Assembly: GCF_048569485.1 (NCBI RefSeq)
Contig: NC_134359.1
Location: 152,668,933 to 152,732,932 of the forward strand
Direction of reading: 5' to 3'
Source of the DNA: Anomaloglossus baeobatrachus
Lineage: Eukaryota > Chordata > Amphibia > Anura > Aromobatidae
Length of the DNA stretch: 64,000 nt
Shown piece by piece: positions 43,551-54,695 of this stretch. The notes under the pieces are model-generated. The model did no database searches and was not told the origin of the DNA. It was given only the letters and a program-made list of their open reading frames with translations. Both the position numbers and the translations under genes were made by a program. Within the stretch, counting starts at the first letter, position 1, and each line of letters opens with the position of its first letter.

Positions 43551-46055
43551 GGTGGCTTTACACACTGCAACATCTCAAACGACATCGCTGTAACGTCACC
43601 GGTTTTGTGACGTAATAGCGACATCCCCAGCGACATTGCAGTGTGTGAAACGCATCAGCGACCTGGCCCCTGCTGTGAAGTTGCTCATCGCTACAAATCG
43701 TTCAGGACCATTCTTTGGTCCTTTGTTTCTCGCTGTGCAGCAAAGTCTCAGTGTGTAAAGGGGACTTAAAACACTGGAAACGAGTGATGTGTCACAATAT
43801 CTGTCAATCACTATTCTCTGTCAGTCGGTCTCTCCCTCTCGGTCTCTATTCTCTCTCTGTCGGTCCATCACTATCTCTGTCCCTCTCTCACAGTCTGTCG
43901 GTCATTTTCCCCTCGTCTCTCATACTCACTGATCCCCGACGCGGCGCTGCACGGCATTCACACTGCTGCGGCGGCTTTTCCTCTTTTGAAAAAGCCAGCC
44001 GCTCATTAAACAATTTCGTATTCCCTACTTTCCCCGCCCACAGGCGCCTATGATTGGTTGCAGTGAGACACGCCCCCACGCTGAGTGACAGGTGTCTCAC
44101 TGCACCCAATCACAGCAGCCGGTGGGCGTGTCTATACTGTGCAGTAAAATAAATAATTAAATAATTAAAAAAAACCGGCGTGCGGTCCCCCCCAATTTTA
44201 ATACCAGCCAGATAAAGCCATACGGCTGAAGGCTGGTATTCTCGGGATGGGGAGCTCCACGTTATGGGGAGCCCCCCAGCCTAACAATATCAGTCAGCAG
44301 CCGCCCAGAATTGCCGCATACATTATATGCGACAGTTCTGGGACTGTACCCGGCTCTTCCCGATTTGCCCTGGTGCGTTGGCAAATCAGGGTAATAAGGA
44401 GTTATTGGCAGCCCATAGCTGCCAATAAGTCCTAGATTAATCATGTCAGGCGTCTCCCCGAGAAACCTTCCATGATTAATCTGTAAATTACAGTAAATAA
44501 ACACACACAACTGAAAAAATCATTTATTAGAAATAAAAAACACAAACACATTTCCTCATCACCAATTTAATCAGCCCCAAAAAGCCCTCCATGTCCGGCG
44601 TAATCCACGGACCTCCAGCGTCGCTTCCAGCTGTGCTGCATGGAGGTGACAGGAGCAGCAGAAGACACCGCCGCTCCTGTCACCGCCACGCAGCTAATGA
44701 AGACAGCCGCGCGATCGGCTGAGCTGTCACTGAGGTTACCCGCTGTCACTGGATCCAGTGGTGGATGCAGCGGTGGACGCGGGTAACCTCAGTGATAGCT
44801 CAGCTGATCGCGCTACTCACCGCCGCTCCGGTCAGCTCCACGCAGCAACTGAGGTGAGTAGCGCGATCAGCTGAGCTGTCACTGAGGTTACCCGCGGCCA
44901 CCGCTGCATCCACCGCTGGATCCAGGTAACCTCAGTGACAGCTCAGCTGATCACGCTACTCACCTCATTTGTTGCGTGGAGCTGACAGCGGCGGTGTATT
45001 CTGCTGCTCCTGTCACCTGCATGCAGCAGAGCTGGATGCGACGATGGAGGTCCGTGGATTACGCCGGACAAGGAGGGCTTTTTGGGGCTGATTAAATTGG
45101 TGATGAGGGAATGTGTTTGTGTTTTTTATTTCTAATAAATGATTTTTTCAGTTGTGTGTGTTTATTTACTGTAATTTACAGATTAATCATGGAAGGTTTC
45201 TCGGGGAGACGCCTGACATGATTAATCTAGGACTTATTGGCAGCTATGGGCTGCCAATAACTCCTTATTACCCTGATTTGCCAACGCACCAGGGCAAATC
45301 GGGAAGAGCCGGGTACAGTCCCAGAACTGTCGCATATAATGTATGCGGCAATTCTGGGCGGCTGCTGACTGATATTGTTAGGCTGGGGGGCTCCCCATAA
45401 CATGGAGCTCCCCATCCCGAGAATACCAGCCTTCAGCCGTATGGCTTTATCTGGCTGGTATTAAAATTGGGGGGGACTGCACGCCGTTTTTTTTTAATTA
45501 TTTAATTATTTATTTCACTGCACAGTATAGACACGCCCACCGGCTGCTGTGATTGGGTGCAGTGAGACACCTGTCACTCAGCGTGGGGGCGTGTCTCACT
45601 GCAACCAATCATAGGCGCCTGTGGGCGGGGAAAGTAGGGAATATGAAATTGTTTAATGAGCGGCCGGCTTTTTCAAAAGAGGAAAAGCCGCCGCAGCAGT
45701 GTGAATGCCGTGCAGCGCCGTGCCGCGGATCGGTGAGTATGAGAGAGGAGGGGAAAATGACCAACAGACTGTGAGAGAGGGACAGAGATAGTGACGGACT
45801 GACAGAGAGAGAATAGAGACCGAGAGGGAGAGACCGACTGACAGAGAATAGTGATTGACAGATATTGTGACACATCACTCATTTCCAGTGTTTGACTAGC
45901 TAGGTCGTTCTGCAGGTCCGGATCGCTGTTGCGTCGTTGGCCAGGTTTGCCTGTTTGACAGCTCACCAGAGACTCACCAGAGACTTTGTAGCGATCCCGG
46001 CCAGGTTGGAATCGCTGGTGGGATCGCTGAAAGTCTGTGTGTAAAGGGGCCTTTA
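43551..46055. mobile_element. Foldback element with ~1.05-kb arms
   Basis: Outer ends CTAAAGGTGGCTTTACACAC (left) and GTGTGTAAAGGGGCCTTTAG (right) are inverted. The arms 43769-44819 and 44855-45893 pair base for base, with a constant coordinate sum of 89662 over most of their length. They differ by a few percent, often at CpG. Small indels occur only near the ~35-bp centre. The same 82-codon frame appears in both arms (44262-44510 minus, 45152-45400 plus), which is an effect of the palindrome and not a gene. No transposase is present. Confidence 0.9.
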
Positions 46056-46149
46056 GTCCCCACCCTAACCCATCTCTTCAACTTATCACAAACTGGTTTG
46101 TTCCTGTCATTCATACCCACTCTAACCCATCTCTTCAACTTATCAGAAA

Positions 46150-46960
46150 CAACTGGTGTATTGCTGTCATGCTTTAAGCATGCATTGATCACACCCATCC
46201 TCAAAAAGTCCTCCTCCTTCTGGATCTGTCCTCTGCCTTCAACACAGTGGACTATTCCCTTCTACTACAGATTCTCTCATCACTGGGTATCAGACTTGGC
46301 TCTATCTTGGATCTCTTCCTAGCTAACAGACCAAACTTTCAGCGTCTCCCACTCTCACACCATTTCCTCATCTCGCCCCCTATCTGTTACCGTCCTCCCA
46401 AGGTTCAGTTCTTGGACCCCTGCTGTTCTCCATCTACACATTTGGCCTGGGACAGCTTAGTCACACGGTTTTCAGTATCATCTCTGTGCTGGCGATACAC
46501 ATATCTACCTCTCTGGGCCTGACATCACCGCGTTACTAACCAGAATCCCACAATGTCTGTCTATTTCATCCTTTTTCTCTGCTCGATTTTTAAAATTTAA
46601 CATGGACTAATCGGAATTCATTATCTTAACTCCTCATTCAAAGCCTCCAACAGACATATCCATCAAAGTTGACGGCTACTCACTCTCCCCAGTCCCACAC
46701 ACTCGGGGGTAATTCTCGACTCTGCTCTCTCCTTCAAGCCACATATCAAAGCCCTCATCACCTCCTGACAACTACAACTCAAAAACATTTCCCTTATTCG
46801 TACATTCCTTAACCAAGAGGCAGCAAAAACATTAGTGCATACCCTCATTATCAGACTCTCGCCTACCTTGGAAAGCTTCAAAAGGAACCTGAAGACCCAC
46901 CTCTTCCCACAAACATACAACCTGCAGTAACCCTCAGTCCACTTCTCGCCGTACAACCAT
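46150..46960 (+). pseudogene. Decayed L2-type LINE 3' half
   Basis: Frames shift often, but conserved blocks are readable: LDLSSAFNTVDYSLLLQILS near 46217, GVILDSALSFKPHIKALIT near 46708 and ESFKRNLKTHLFPQTYN near 46870. These are L2-clade RT and C-terminal motifs. There are many stops. Confidence 0.75.
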
Positions 46961-48248
46961 GTCTACCCTCACTTACTGTCTCCTCACCCATTTAGAGGAA
47001 GACAAAAGAAAGTTTTTCTAGTGCAAAGTACATTTATTATTTTAGAAAAGGTGACATAATTTTGTAAAATATATTAAAAGGTTGAAAAAAACAGAATCAA
47101 ACCGGATAAGGTTAAACCATCCCAGTCAAGTAATCACAGATGTAAACAATCCCTCATCAATAGTAATATCGCCATTGTCAAGGAGAAATTCCATAGTTTC
47201 GGAAATCACATTCTTAACAGTGAATGTTTGCTAAAATCTCTGATTAGTTTGAGTGTTGGCAAAGGAATTTAGACCAAACAAATATCTGTCCCCCGAAGAA
47301 GCGTAAGACTTGAAACACGTGTCGGGACGCTGGTCCCCACGTGCAACCCTGGGTCTTTACTGTACCAACATGGGTGAGTGTTTTTACTGATGTCTGATTG
47401 TTGTGATATGACTATTTATTCAGTGCATCTTTCCTGCACCTGTTTTTATACCTTGTTTATGAATAGCATGACTCACCCTGTCTACTTATAAACATTTATC
47501 CAGGGGCATGTGGGGTCTTTTCTTTTCCCCCTCTGCACTTTATCCATCTGTTTGATTTTGACTATATCTGATTTGCACTGTCCTGAAGTATTGTTACAAT
47601 AAATATTTATATAGCATTAATTTAGTCTTCATGGGATGGTTATTTCTACTAATTAGCAAAATTTATAGACTTCTTATTTTTCGTGTTCTCATATTCCTTG
47701 AAGTTGTTGCATTATACATGCCATGAGATTTGCCCTAGGCCCCTGTTTCTTAGTCCTAAATATCTGTTTTAAACCCTACTCAGTGAGAGCAGGTGCACAA
47801 GAGTGACGTGCTTTATTTTTGCCAGCCTTTTATAGAGCAGTTATAGGGTTAATTTTTTAGTAAAATTCCTATTTATGCCATTGGCTATATTAAAAAATAT
47901 GCAAAAAGTCTGTGACGTTTATCTAACTTGGAAATTCCTTTCAGCGCCTCCTATTTTCCCGACTCCATCTCTGGCACGTAATATCTTCAGCCTTGAATTT
48001 GGACTTGCGCAGATAGCCAGTCTTTCTTATCACATCTGCATTCTGTTGCTTTGTATCAGTCCAGCTGGTGACCTTAAGTACGCATACTTTTCCTGATATG
48101 TAGCAGTAATCCAAAAACAAACTGGAATATATATCAGACATCAGCTGCAGGCTTTAAAACTCCATCTTGCACCTCATATAAAAAAAAGAAGTTGGTTATA
48201 GAAAGGTATATAGTGGTTATAGAAAACAAATATAGAAAAACACATATA
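46961..48248. other. No gene recognised; AT-rich sequence with one hammerhead-like motif
   Basis: Includes the motif at 47286-47330 followed by an AATAAATATTT-containing stretch (47600) that may be its element's tail. Short ORFs at 47875-48141 have no recognisable content. Confidence 0.4.
47286..47330 (+). ncRNA. Hammerhead-ribozyme-like motif, copy 3
   Basis: Stem I GTCCC, box CCGAAGA (consensus CUGANGA, U4 changed to C), stem II region AGCGTAAGACTT, GAAA, palindrome ACACGTGT, C at the cleavage position, then GGGAC closing a perfect 5-bp stem I. Stem III is a 4-bp self-complementary stem without a loop, as in dimer-acting hammerheads. Best preserved of the three. Confidence 0.5.
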
Positions 48249-48250
48249 TA

Positions 48251-49851
48251 CAGTACAGACCAAAAGTTTGGACACACCTCATTCAAAGAGTTTTCTTTAT
48301 TTTCATGACTCTGAAAATTGTAGATTCACATTGAAGGCATCAAAACTATGAATTAACACATGTGGAATGAAATACTTTACAAAAAAGTGTGAAACAACTG
48401 AAAATATGTCTTATATTCTAGGTTCTTCAAAGCAGCCACCTTTTGCTTTGATTACTGCTTTGCACACTCTTGGCATTCTCTTGATGAGCTTCAAGAGGTA
48501 ATCACCAGAAATGGTCTTCCAACAATCTTGAAGGAGTTCCCAGAGATGCTTAGCACTTGTTGGCTTTTTTTACTTCATTCTGCGGTCCAGCTCACCCCAA
48601 ACCATCTCGATTGGGTTCAGGTCTGGTGACTGTGGAGGCCAGATCATCTGGCGTAGCACCCCATCACTCTCCTTCTTAGGCAAATAGCCCTTAGACAGCC
48701 TGGAGGTGTGTTTGGGGTCATTGTCCTGTTGAAAAATAAATGATGGTCCAACTAAACGCAAGCCGCTGCAAGATGCTGTGGTAGCCATGCTGGTTCAGTA
48801 TGCCTTCAATTTTTAATAAATCTCCAACAGTGTCACAAGCAAAGCACCCCCATACCATCACACCTCTTCCTCCATGCTTTACAGTGGGAGCCAGGCATGT
48901 AGAGTCCATCCGTTCACCTTTTCTGCGTCGCACAAAGACACAGTGGTTGGATCCAAAGATCTCCAATTTGGACTCATCAGACCGAAGCACAGATTTCCAC
49001 TGGTTTAATGTCCATTCCTTGTCTTCTTTAGCCCAAACAAGTCTCTTCTGCTTGTTGCCTGTCCTTAGCAGTGGTTTCCTAGCAGCTATTTTACCATGAA
49101 GGCCTGCTGCACAAAGTCTCCTCTTAACAGTTGTTCTAGAGATGTGTCTGCTGCTAGAACTCTGTGTGGCATTGACCTGGTCTGTAGTCTGAGCTGCTGT
49201 TAACCTGCGATTTCTGAGGCTGGTGACTCGGATAAACGTATCCTCCGCAGCAGAGGTAACTCTTGGTCTTCGTTTCCTGGGGCGGTTCTCATGTGAGCCA
49301 GTTTCTTTGTAGCGTTTGATAGTTTTTGCAGCTGCACTTGGGGACACTTTTAAAGCTTTCCCAATTTTTCGGACTGAATGACCTTCGTTTCTTAAAGTAA
49401 TGATGGTCACTTGTTTTTCTTTACTTAGCTGCATTTTTCTTGCCATAATACAAATTCTAACAGTCTATTCAGAGGACTATCAGCTGTGTATCCACCAGAC
49501 TTCTGCACAACACAACTGATGGTCCCAACCCCTTTTATAAGGCAAGAAATCCCACTTAATAAATCTGACAGGGCACACCTGTGAAGTGTAAACCATTTCC
49601 GGTGACTACCTCTTGAAGCTCATCAAGAGCATGCCAAGAGTGTGCAAAGGAATAATCAAAGCAAAAGGTGGCTACTTTGAAGAACCTAGAATATAAGACA
49701 ATATTTTCAGTTGTTTCACACTTTAAGTATTTCATTCCACATGTGTTAATTCATAGTTTTGATGCCTTCAATGTGAATCTACAATTTTCAGAGTCATGAA
49801 AATAAAGAAAACTCTTTGAATGAGGTGTGTCCCAACTTTTGGTCTGTACTG
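48251..49851 (-). mobile_element. Tc1-like transposon A, with ~260-bp TIRs
   Basis: The ends CAGTACAGACCAAAAGTTTG and its reverse complement are flanked by the TA duplication (48249-48250, 49852-49853). The terminal inverted repeats extend to about 48515 and from about 49592. The left one includes the 3' end of the transposase gene. Confidence 0.95.
48420..49446 (-). pseudogene. Tc1 transposase of element A, broken
   Basis: The transposase binds the TIRs and cuts and pastes the element at TA. It starts at 49446 (MARKMQLSKEKQVTIITLRN). Two helix-turn-helix regions are followed by RPRKRRPRV and the first catalytic Asp in LRSDESKLEIFG, then GGRGVMVWGCF. Near 48750 the frame changes. The next frame carries QQDNDPKHTS (second Asp) and SPDLNPIEMVWGELD (the E of DD34E). 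A TAA at 48567-48569 follows DRRMK. The remaining C-terminal codons (LLKLIKRMPRVCKAVIKAKG) lie beyond it, within the TIR. One frameshift and one stop are visible. Confidence 0.92.
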
Positions 49852-49949
49852 TATATGTATGTATGTAAATAATATTGTACTCTCACAGTAGATAAGCATA
49901 TAGACAAATATTTTGTATTCTCACACCATAGTGGAACATATGATGTGTA

Positions 49950-50121
49950 TAAAGGCCCTGTCACACACAGAGATAAATCTGCGGCAGATCTGTGGTTGCA
50001 GTGAAATTGTGGACAATCAGTGCCAGGTTTGTGACTGTGTACAAATGGAACAATATGTCCATGATTTCATTGCAACCACAGATCTGCCAAAGATTTATCT
50101 CTGTGTGTGACGGGGCCTTTA
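49950..50121. mobile_element. 172-bp MITE
   Basis: TAAAGGCCCTGTCACACACA and its near-perfect reverse complement form ~45-bp arms including AGATAAATCTG and CAGATCTGTGGTTGCA. Confidence 0.9.
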
Positions 50122-52132
50122 CTAGGATATCAGACTCAAAACAATCCATGATCAAAATCTTTATCACAGAATTCCTACAACAGCTAAATGAATTGTGAAA
50201 CATAAGGCTGGAGTTTGCTAGATCAAAAATTGTTCCTTCACAGAGTAAGGTATAAAGAAACCCATAGTCGGAATCTCTGTAACAAAAATGTCCCAGTTAT
50301 ACCAATAGAACATACAGGATATATGATTCTAACATAGAAAGTCTATCTCAATCACATAGTGCGAATCTGGGTAATCCATAGCCAGAGTCCTTATGGTAAC
50401 GTATATCATACCCAATAGGTGATGACAAGGGATTAGGAGCGGTGATGGTATAGTGACAGGTGTCACCGGCTGATCCAGGAGAGAGGACCTTGGGAGAGCC
50501 CAACGTACATTTGGATTGCTGAGGTGTTAAGTCTTCATCAGGGAACGAGAATGTAGACCTCAAAAAACAGAATGCAGACAAATAGGTGTCTGCTTTCCGG
50601 TCCAACGGATCTTTCAAAGACCCGATGTCTTCAAATGGGAGGGAGGATTGATTCGCTGTCTTAGCCACGGCTACATCAATTTTAGGATAATGGTTACACA
50701 GACAGGAATCTTCCTCCTGGAAAGGATACTTTTTACGGAACAGTGACGGAGGGTAAGCTCTCCTATCGGGCTTGTCCCACTGGTCTTTAATCAGTCTCTT
50801 CACCTTGTCATGAACTGGAAAGGCACGGCGTCTTATTTTCGAGGCCCCGGAACATCATGTCCTCAACAGATTCCAGTCCCCTTGTCTCCACTAGGCCCAT
50901 TGTGGACCTGACTGCTTTAAGGAGATGATTGACATCTGTGGTTGAAAAACGTGGCTTACCCCCCCACATCTTCCTCTGATGTTGATACAGAAGAAGAGGA
51001 TGAACCTGAATCAAAAGCAGACTTCTCCCCTGACTCCCATTCCTGCAGGACAGATCTGACTGAGGTGGCAGGGACGGCTGGAAAAACAAACCCCTTAAGG
51101 GATTCTCGAACTTCCGCACAGATGACGTCCTTCAGGCTGCTAGCGAGATCTGGTGCCTCCTCTGCAACAGTCTTCTCAATGCAAGTCCCTCATAACCTCT
51201 TCTGGTAGTCAGAAGGCAACGAGGCTCTGGGACATTCCTTATCTTTGGTCTTGGCTGACTTCTTCCTAGGCTTATCTGGTTCAGGTGAACAAGGGGTCCT
51301 CTGCGGACTCCTGCGGGCCGTAGACCTTTGTGGAGGACGACCCCCACTAGAACCACTTCCGCCACTCCCTTGATGCAGCGACCGCTTCGGTGACTGCTTT
51401 TTGTGCTCCCCACGCTGCTCGCTCTCTTCGCCCTTGCAGGATGTTTCCTGTGATTCCTCCATCATAGCTAGAGGATTAGCAGGCTAGAGCAACCTGGGAC
51501 CGGATGAGCCATCCATTTATCCCTATGAGGCAGTTAGCGGTGGGCAGCGCCATATTGCCGCCCACCGCGCATGCGCAGAGGTGACGCTTAGTTCTGACAT
51601 CACCTCCGGCTAACTTCCTGAAGCGGGAGGAAGCCTCTGCCGCGCGTACTACCTGCTAGGGGCAGTGCCGGGTAGGGACACAAATCCGGGGAGGAAACTG
51701 CGGCTCTGGCAGGGACAGCCGTCGGGCGCCAAACTAAGACTGCTTGTCTATTCACAGGTAAGCTTCCCTCCGGTTGATTCCTGATTCCTGAAATAGAGCG
51801 TACCACCTGCTGGAACAGCCGCCGGGCGCCGTGCAGGGACGCAAATCCGGGGAGGAAGCCGGGCGCTGAACCAGGGCCGCTTGTGCCAAGTGCGCTTGCC
51901 CCGTCTCTTGCCCTCACCGGGGAGAAACCCCTAGAGGACTCATCCAGGGCTGAGGCCATGGAGCCCCACAATTCTCCATTTCCATGCAGCCGTAGGATCT
52001 GCTGCCTTCACTGTGGCAGCGCAACAGCTCTTCTGGGTCTCCCATCCTGGGACAGGAAACCAAAACTGATGCGGTAGAGAGATGCCGCCCTTTTACTTTA
52101 GTGGGTTTCCTGTCCTACGAGGGGCGGACCTA

Positions 52133-53788
52133 CAGTTAGGTCCAGAAATATTTGGACAGTGACACAATTTTCGCGAGTTGGGCTTTGCATGCCACCACAT
52201 TGGATTTGAAATGAAACCTCTACAACAGAATTCAAGTGCAGATTGTAACGTTTAATTTGAAGGTTTGAACAAAAATATCTGATAGAAATTGTAGGAATTG
52301 TACACATTTCTTTACAAACACTCCACATTTTAGGAGGTCAAAAGTAATTGGACAAATAAACCAAACCCAAACAAAATATTTTTATTTTCAATATTTTGTT
52401 GCGAATCCTTTGGAGGCAATCACTGCCTTAAGTCTGGAACCCATGGACATCACCAAATGCTGGGTTTCCTCCTTCTTAATGCTTTGCCAGGCCTTTACAG
52501 CCGCAGCCTTCAGGTCTTGCTTGTTTGTGGGTTTTTCCGTCTTAAGTCTGGATTTGAGCAAGTAAAATGTATGCTCAATTGGGTTAAGATCTGGTGATTG
52601 ACTTGGCCATTGCAGAATGTTCCACTTTTTTGCACTCATGAACTCCTGGGTAGCTTTGGCTGTATGCTTGGGGTCATTGTCCATCTGTACTATGAAGCGC
52701 CGTCCGATCAACTTTGCGGCATTTGGCTGAATCTGGGCTGAAAGTATATCCCGGTACACTTCAGAATTCATCCGGCTACTCTTGTCTGCTGTTATGTCAT
52801 CAATAAACACAAGTGACCCAGTGCCATTGAAAGCCATGCATGCCCATGCCATCACGTTGCCTCCACCATGTTTTACAGAGGATGTGGTGTGCCTTGGATC
52901 ATGTGCCGTTCCCTTTCTTCTCCAAACTTTTTTCTTCCGATCATTCTGGTACAGGTTGATCTTTGTCTCATCTGTCCATAGAATACTTTTCCAGAACTGA
53001 GCTGGCTTCATGAGGTGTTTTTCAGCAAATTTATCTCTGGCCTGTCTATTTTTGGAATTGATGAATGGTTTGCATCTAGATGTGAACCCTTTGTATTTAC
53101 TTTCATGGAGTCTTCTCTTTACTGTTGACTTAGAGACAGATACACCTACTTCACTGAGAGTGTTCTGGACTTCAGTTGATGTTGTGAACGGGTTCTTCTT
53201 AACCAAAGAAAGTATGCGGCGATCATCCACCACTGTTGTCATCCGTGGACGCCCAGGCCTTTTTGAGTTCCCAAGCTCACCAGTCAATTCCTTTTTTCTC
53301 AGAATGTACCCGACTGTTGATTTTGCTACTCCAAGCATGTCTGCTATCTCTCTGATGGATTTTTTCTTTTTTTTCAGCCTCAGGATGTTCTGCTTCACCT
53401 CAATTGAGAGTTCCTTAGACCGCATGTTGTCTGGTCACAGCAACAGCTTCCAAATGTAAAACCACACACCTGTAATCAACCCCAGACCTTTTAACTACTT
53501 CATTGATTACAGGTTAACGAGGGAGACGCCTTCAGAGTTAATTGCAGCCCTTAGAGTCCCTTGTCCAATTACTTTTGGTCCCTTGAAAAAGAGGAGGCTA
53601 TGCATTACAGAGCTATGATTCCTAAACCCTTTCTCCGATTTGGATGTGAAAACTCTCATATTGCAGCTGGGAGTGTGCACTTTCAGCCCATATTATATAT
53701 ATATATAATTGTATTTCTGAACTTGTTTTTGTAAACCGCTAAAATAACAAAACTTGTGTCACTGTCCAAATATTTCTGGACCTAACTG
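52133..53788 (-). mobile_element. Tc1-like transposon B, structurally complete
   Basis: A 1,656-bp element with outer inverted repeats CAGTTAGGTCCAGAAATATT continuing to GGACAGTGACACAA, about 35 bp identical. The TA duplication is at 52131-52132 and 53789-53790. Inner inverted copies of AAAAGTAATTGGACAA at about 52339-52354 and 53562-53577 give the IR/DR arrangement known from Tc1-like elements. It sits in the DIRS fossil. Confidence 0.96.
52388..53425 (-). CDS. Tc1-like transposase B, 345 aa, unbroken
   Basis: A DD34E transposase that would bind the element ends and move it by cut-and-paste into TA sites. It starts MRSKELSIEVKQNILRLKKK. A bipartite helix-turn-helix DNA-binding region occupies about residues 1-110, with a GRPR hook at 58-61. 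The catalytic residues are Asp152 (WTDETK), Asp249 (QMDNDPKHTAK) and Glu284 (SPDLNPIE); 34 residues lie between the last two. GGGN at 187-190 is the usual glycine-rich box. The frame is full length for the family (about 340-345 aa) and has no stop or frameshift. Both TIRs are present. Whether it is expressed or active cannot be told from sequence. Confidence 0.95.
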   Translation of the reverse strand: MRSKELSIEVKQNILRLKKKKKSIREIADMLGVAKSTVGYILRKKELTGELGNSKRPGRPRMTTVVDDRRILSLVKKNPFTTSTEVQNTLSEVGVSVSKSTVKRRLHESKYKGFTSRCKPFINSKNRQARDKFAEKHLMKPAQFWKSILWTDETKINLYQNDRKKKVWRRKGTAHDPRHTTSSVKHGGGNVMAWACMAFNGTGSLVFIDDITADKSSRMNSEVYRDILSAQIQPNAAKLIGRRFIVQMDNDPKHTAKATQEFMSAKKWNILQWPSQSPDLNPIEHTFYLLKSRLKTEKPTNKQDLKAAAVKAWQSIKKEETQHLVMSMGSRLKAVIASKGFATKY

Positions 53789-54089
53789 TATCTCTCTAGT
53801 GGTGCTGTCGTGGTGAAGGGAATAAACAATGCAGACCTCAAAAAACAGAATGCAAAGCCAAAGTTTTTGCCTAAAGTATGTTAAAAAATTAAAGTGGCGC
53901 TCAGTCGCTCTTAAAGGAGCAGCAACCATATAGTCGCTAAAGTGGAGCAACCAGTTAGCTTGCTCTAAAGTTTGTAGCTATGGCAATTGCTGTCAACAAC
54001 CGGTACACGGTATCATTAATGAGAATTGCCTCACAGTACACAACAATTTAACGTGTAACTTTTCCGCGAGTGAAATTCTGGGTATTTTG

Positions 54090-54091
<2 letters not shown>

Positions 54092-54135
<44 letters not shown>
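54092..54135. repeat. (GT)n microsatellite
   Basis: About 20 GT units, slightly interrupted at the 3' end. Confidence 0.97.
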
Positions 54136-54137
<2 letters not shown>

Positions 54138-54328
54138 TGTGTGTCAATTGTATTCGAGCAATATGAGGCAAATAGTGTTCATTAGTTGCAGATATCTGGA
54201 AATTACTGCCATTAAACATTTTGCGCTGTCCCAGTTTAGGGTTGCAAACCTCAAATGTTCAGTTTTTCTATCCCAAAAATAGCTCTATACAGTGATCATA
54301 GTGGGCATTGTGTTCTGTAATGGGACAC

Positions 54329-54695
54329 TAAGGCTCTGTGCCCATGTGTGCATATTGCGTGCAGTTACGCTGCAATCTGCACCGCAGCGTAACTGCATGG
54401 GTCCCGTGTCCCCAGCACAATCTATGAAGATTGTGCATAATCCATGCGCACATTGCGTTTTAGAATGCAGCGATTTGCATGCTGCCAAATCGCTGCGTTC
54501 TAAAAAGCAACATGTCACTTTTGTGCGATTTGGATGCAGCCCGCGCACTGTCTATGGGAGAGGCTGCATCCAGAGCGCATGAAATCAGCTTTTCATTACG
54601 CGGTGTTTCTGCAGCGATATGAAGCGCACATATGCTGTTCAAATCGCTGCAGAAATTTCTGCAGGGACAGAACGCAGCGTGGGCACATAGCCTTA
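54329..54695. mobile_element. 367-bp MITE with several internal hairpins
   Basis: TAAGGCTCTGTGCCCATGTG and GCGTGGGCACATAGCCTTA are the inverted ends. Inside, CGATTTGCATGCTGCCAAATCG and CAGTTACGCTGC against GCAGCGTAACTG are hairpins. Same end type as the MITE at 23537-23982. Confidence 0.85.

Larger units (their letters stand above)
50577..53832 (-). mobile_element. DIRS-like retroelement fossil, interrupted by Tc1 element B
   Basis: The minus strand carries the ORF1 (gag-like) region of a DIRS-type element at about 50581-51465, with a serine/arginine/proline-rich N-terminal part and a conserved block containing KRLIKDQWDKPDRRAYPP. A GC-rich leader follows at 51466-52130, with GTGGGTTTCCTGTCCTA near the terminal part. 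The YR/RT/RNase H part is absent. The copy is broken in several places. The Tc1 inserted at TA near its terminus. A 22-bp direct repeat brackets the whole block (50555-50576 and 53833-53854). Confidence 0.7.

Noticed and set aside
44262-45400. Identical 82-aa ORF in both arms of the foldback element
   Set aside because: Explained by the inverted repeat; no family resemblance and no context for a gene.
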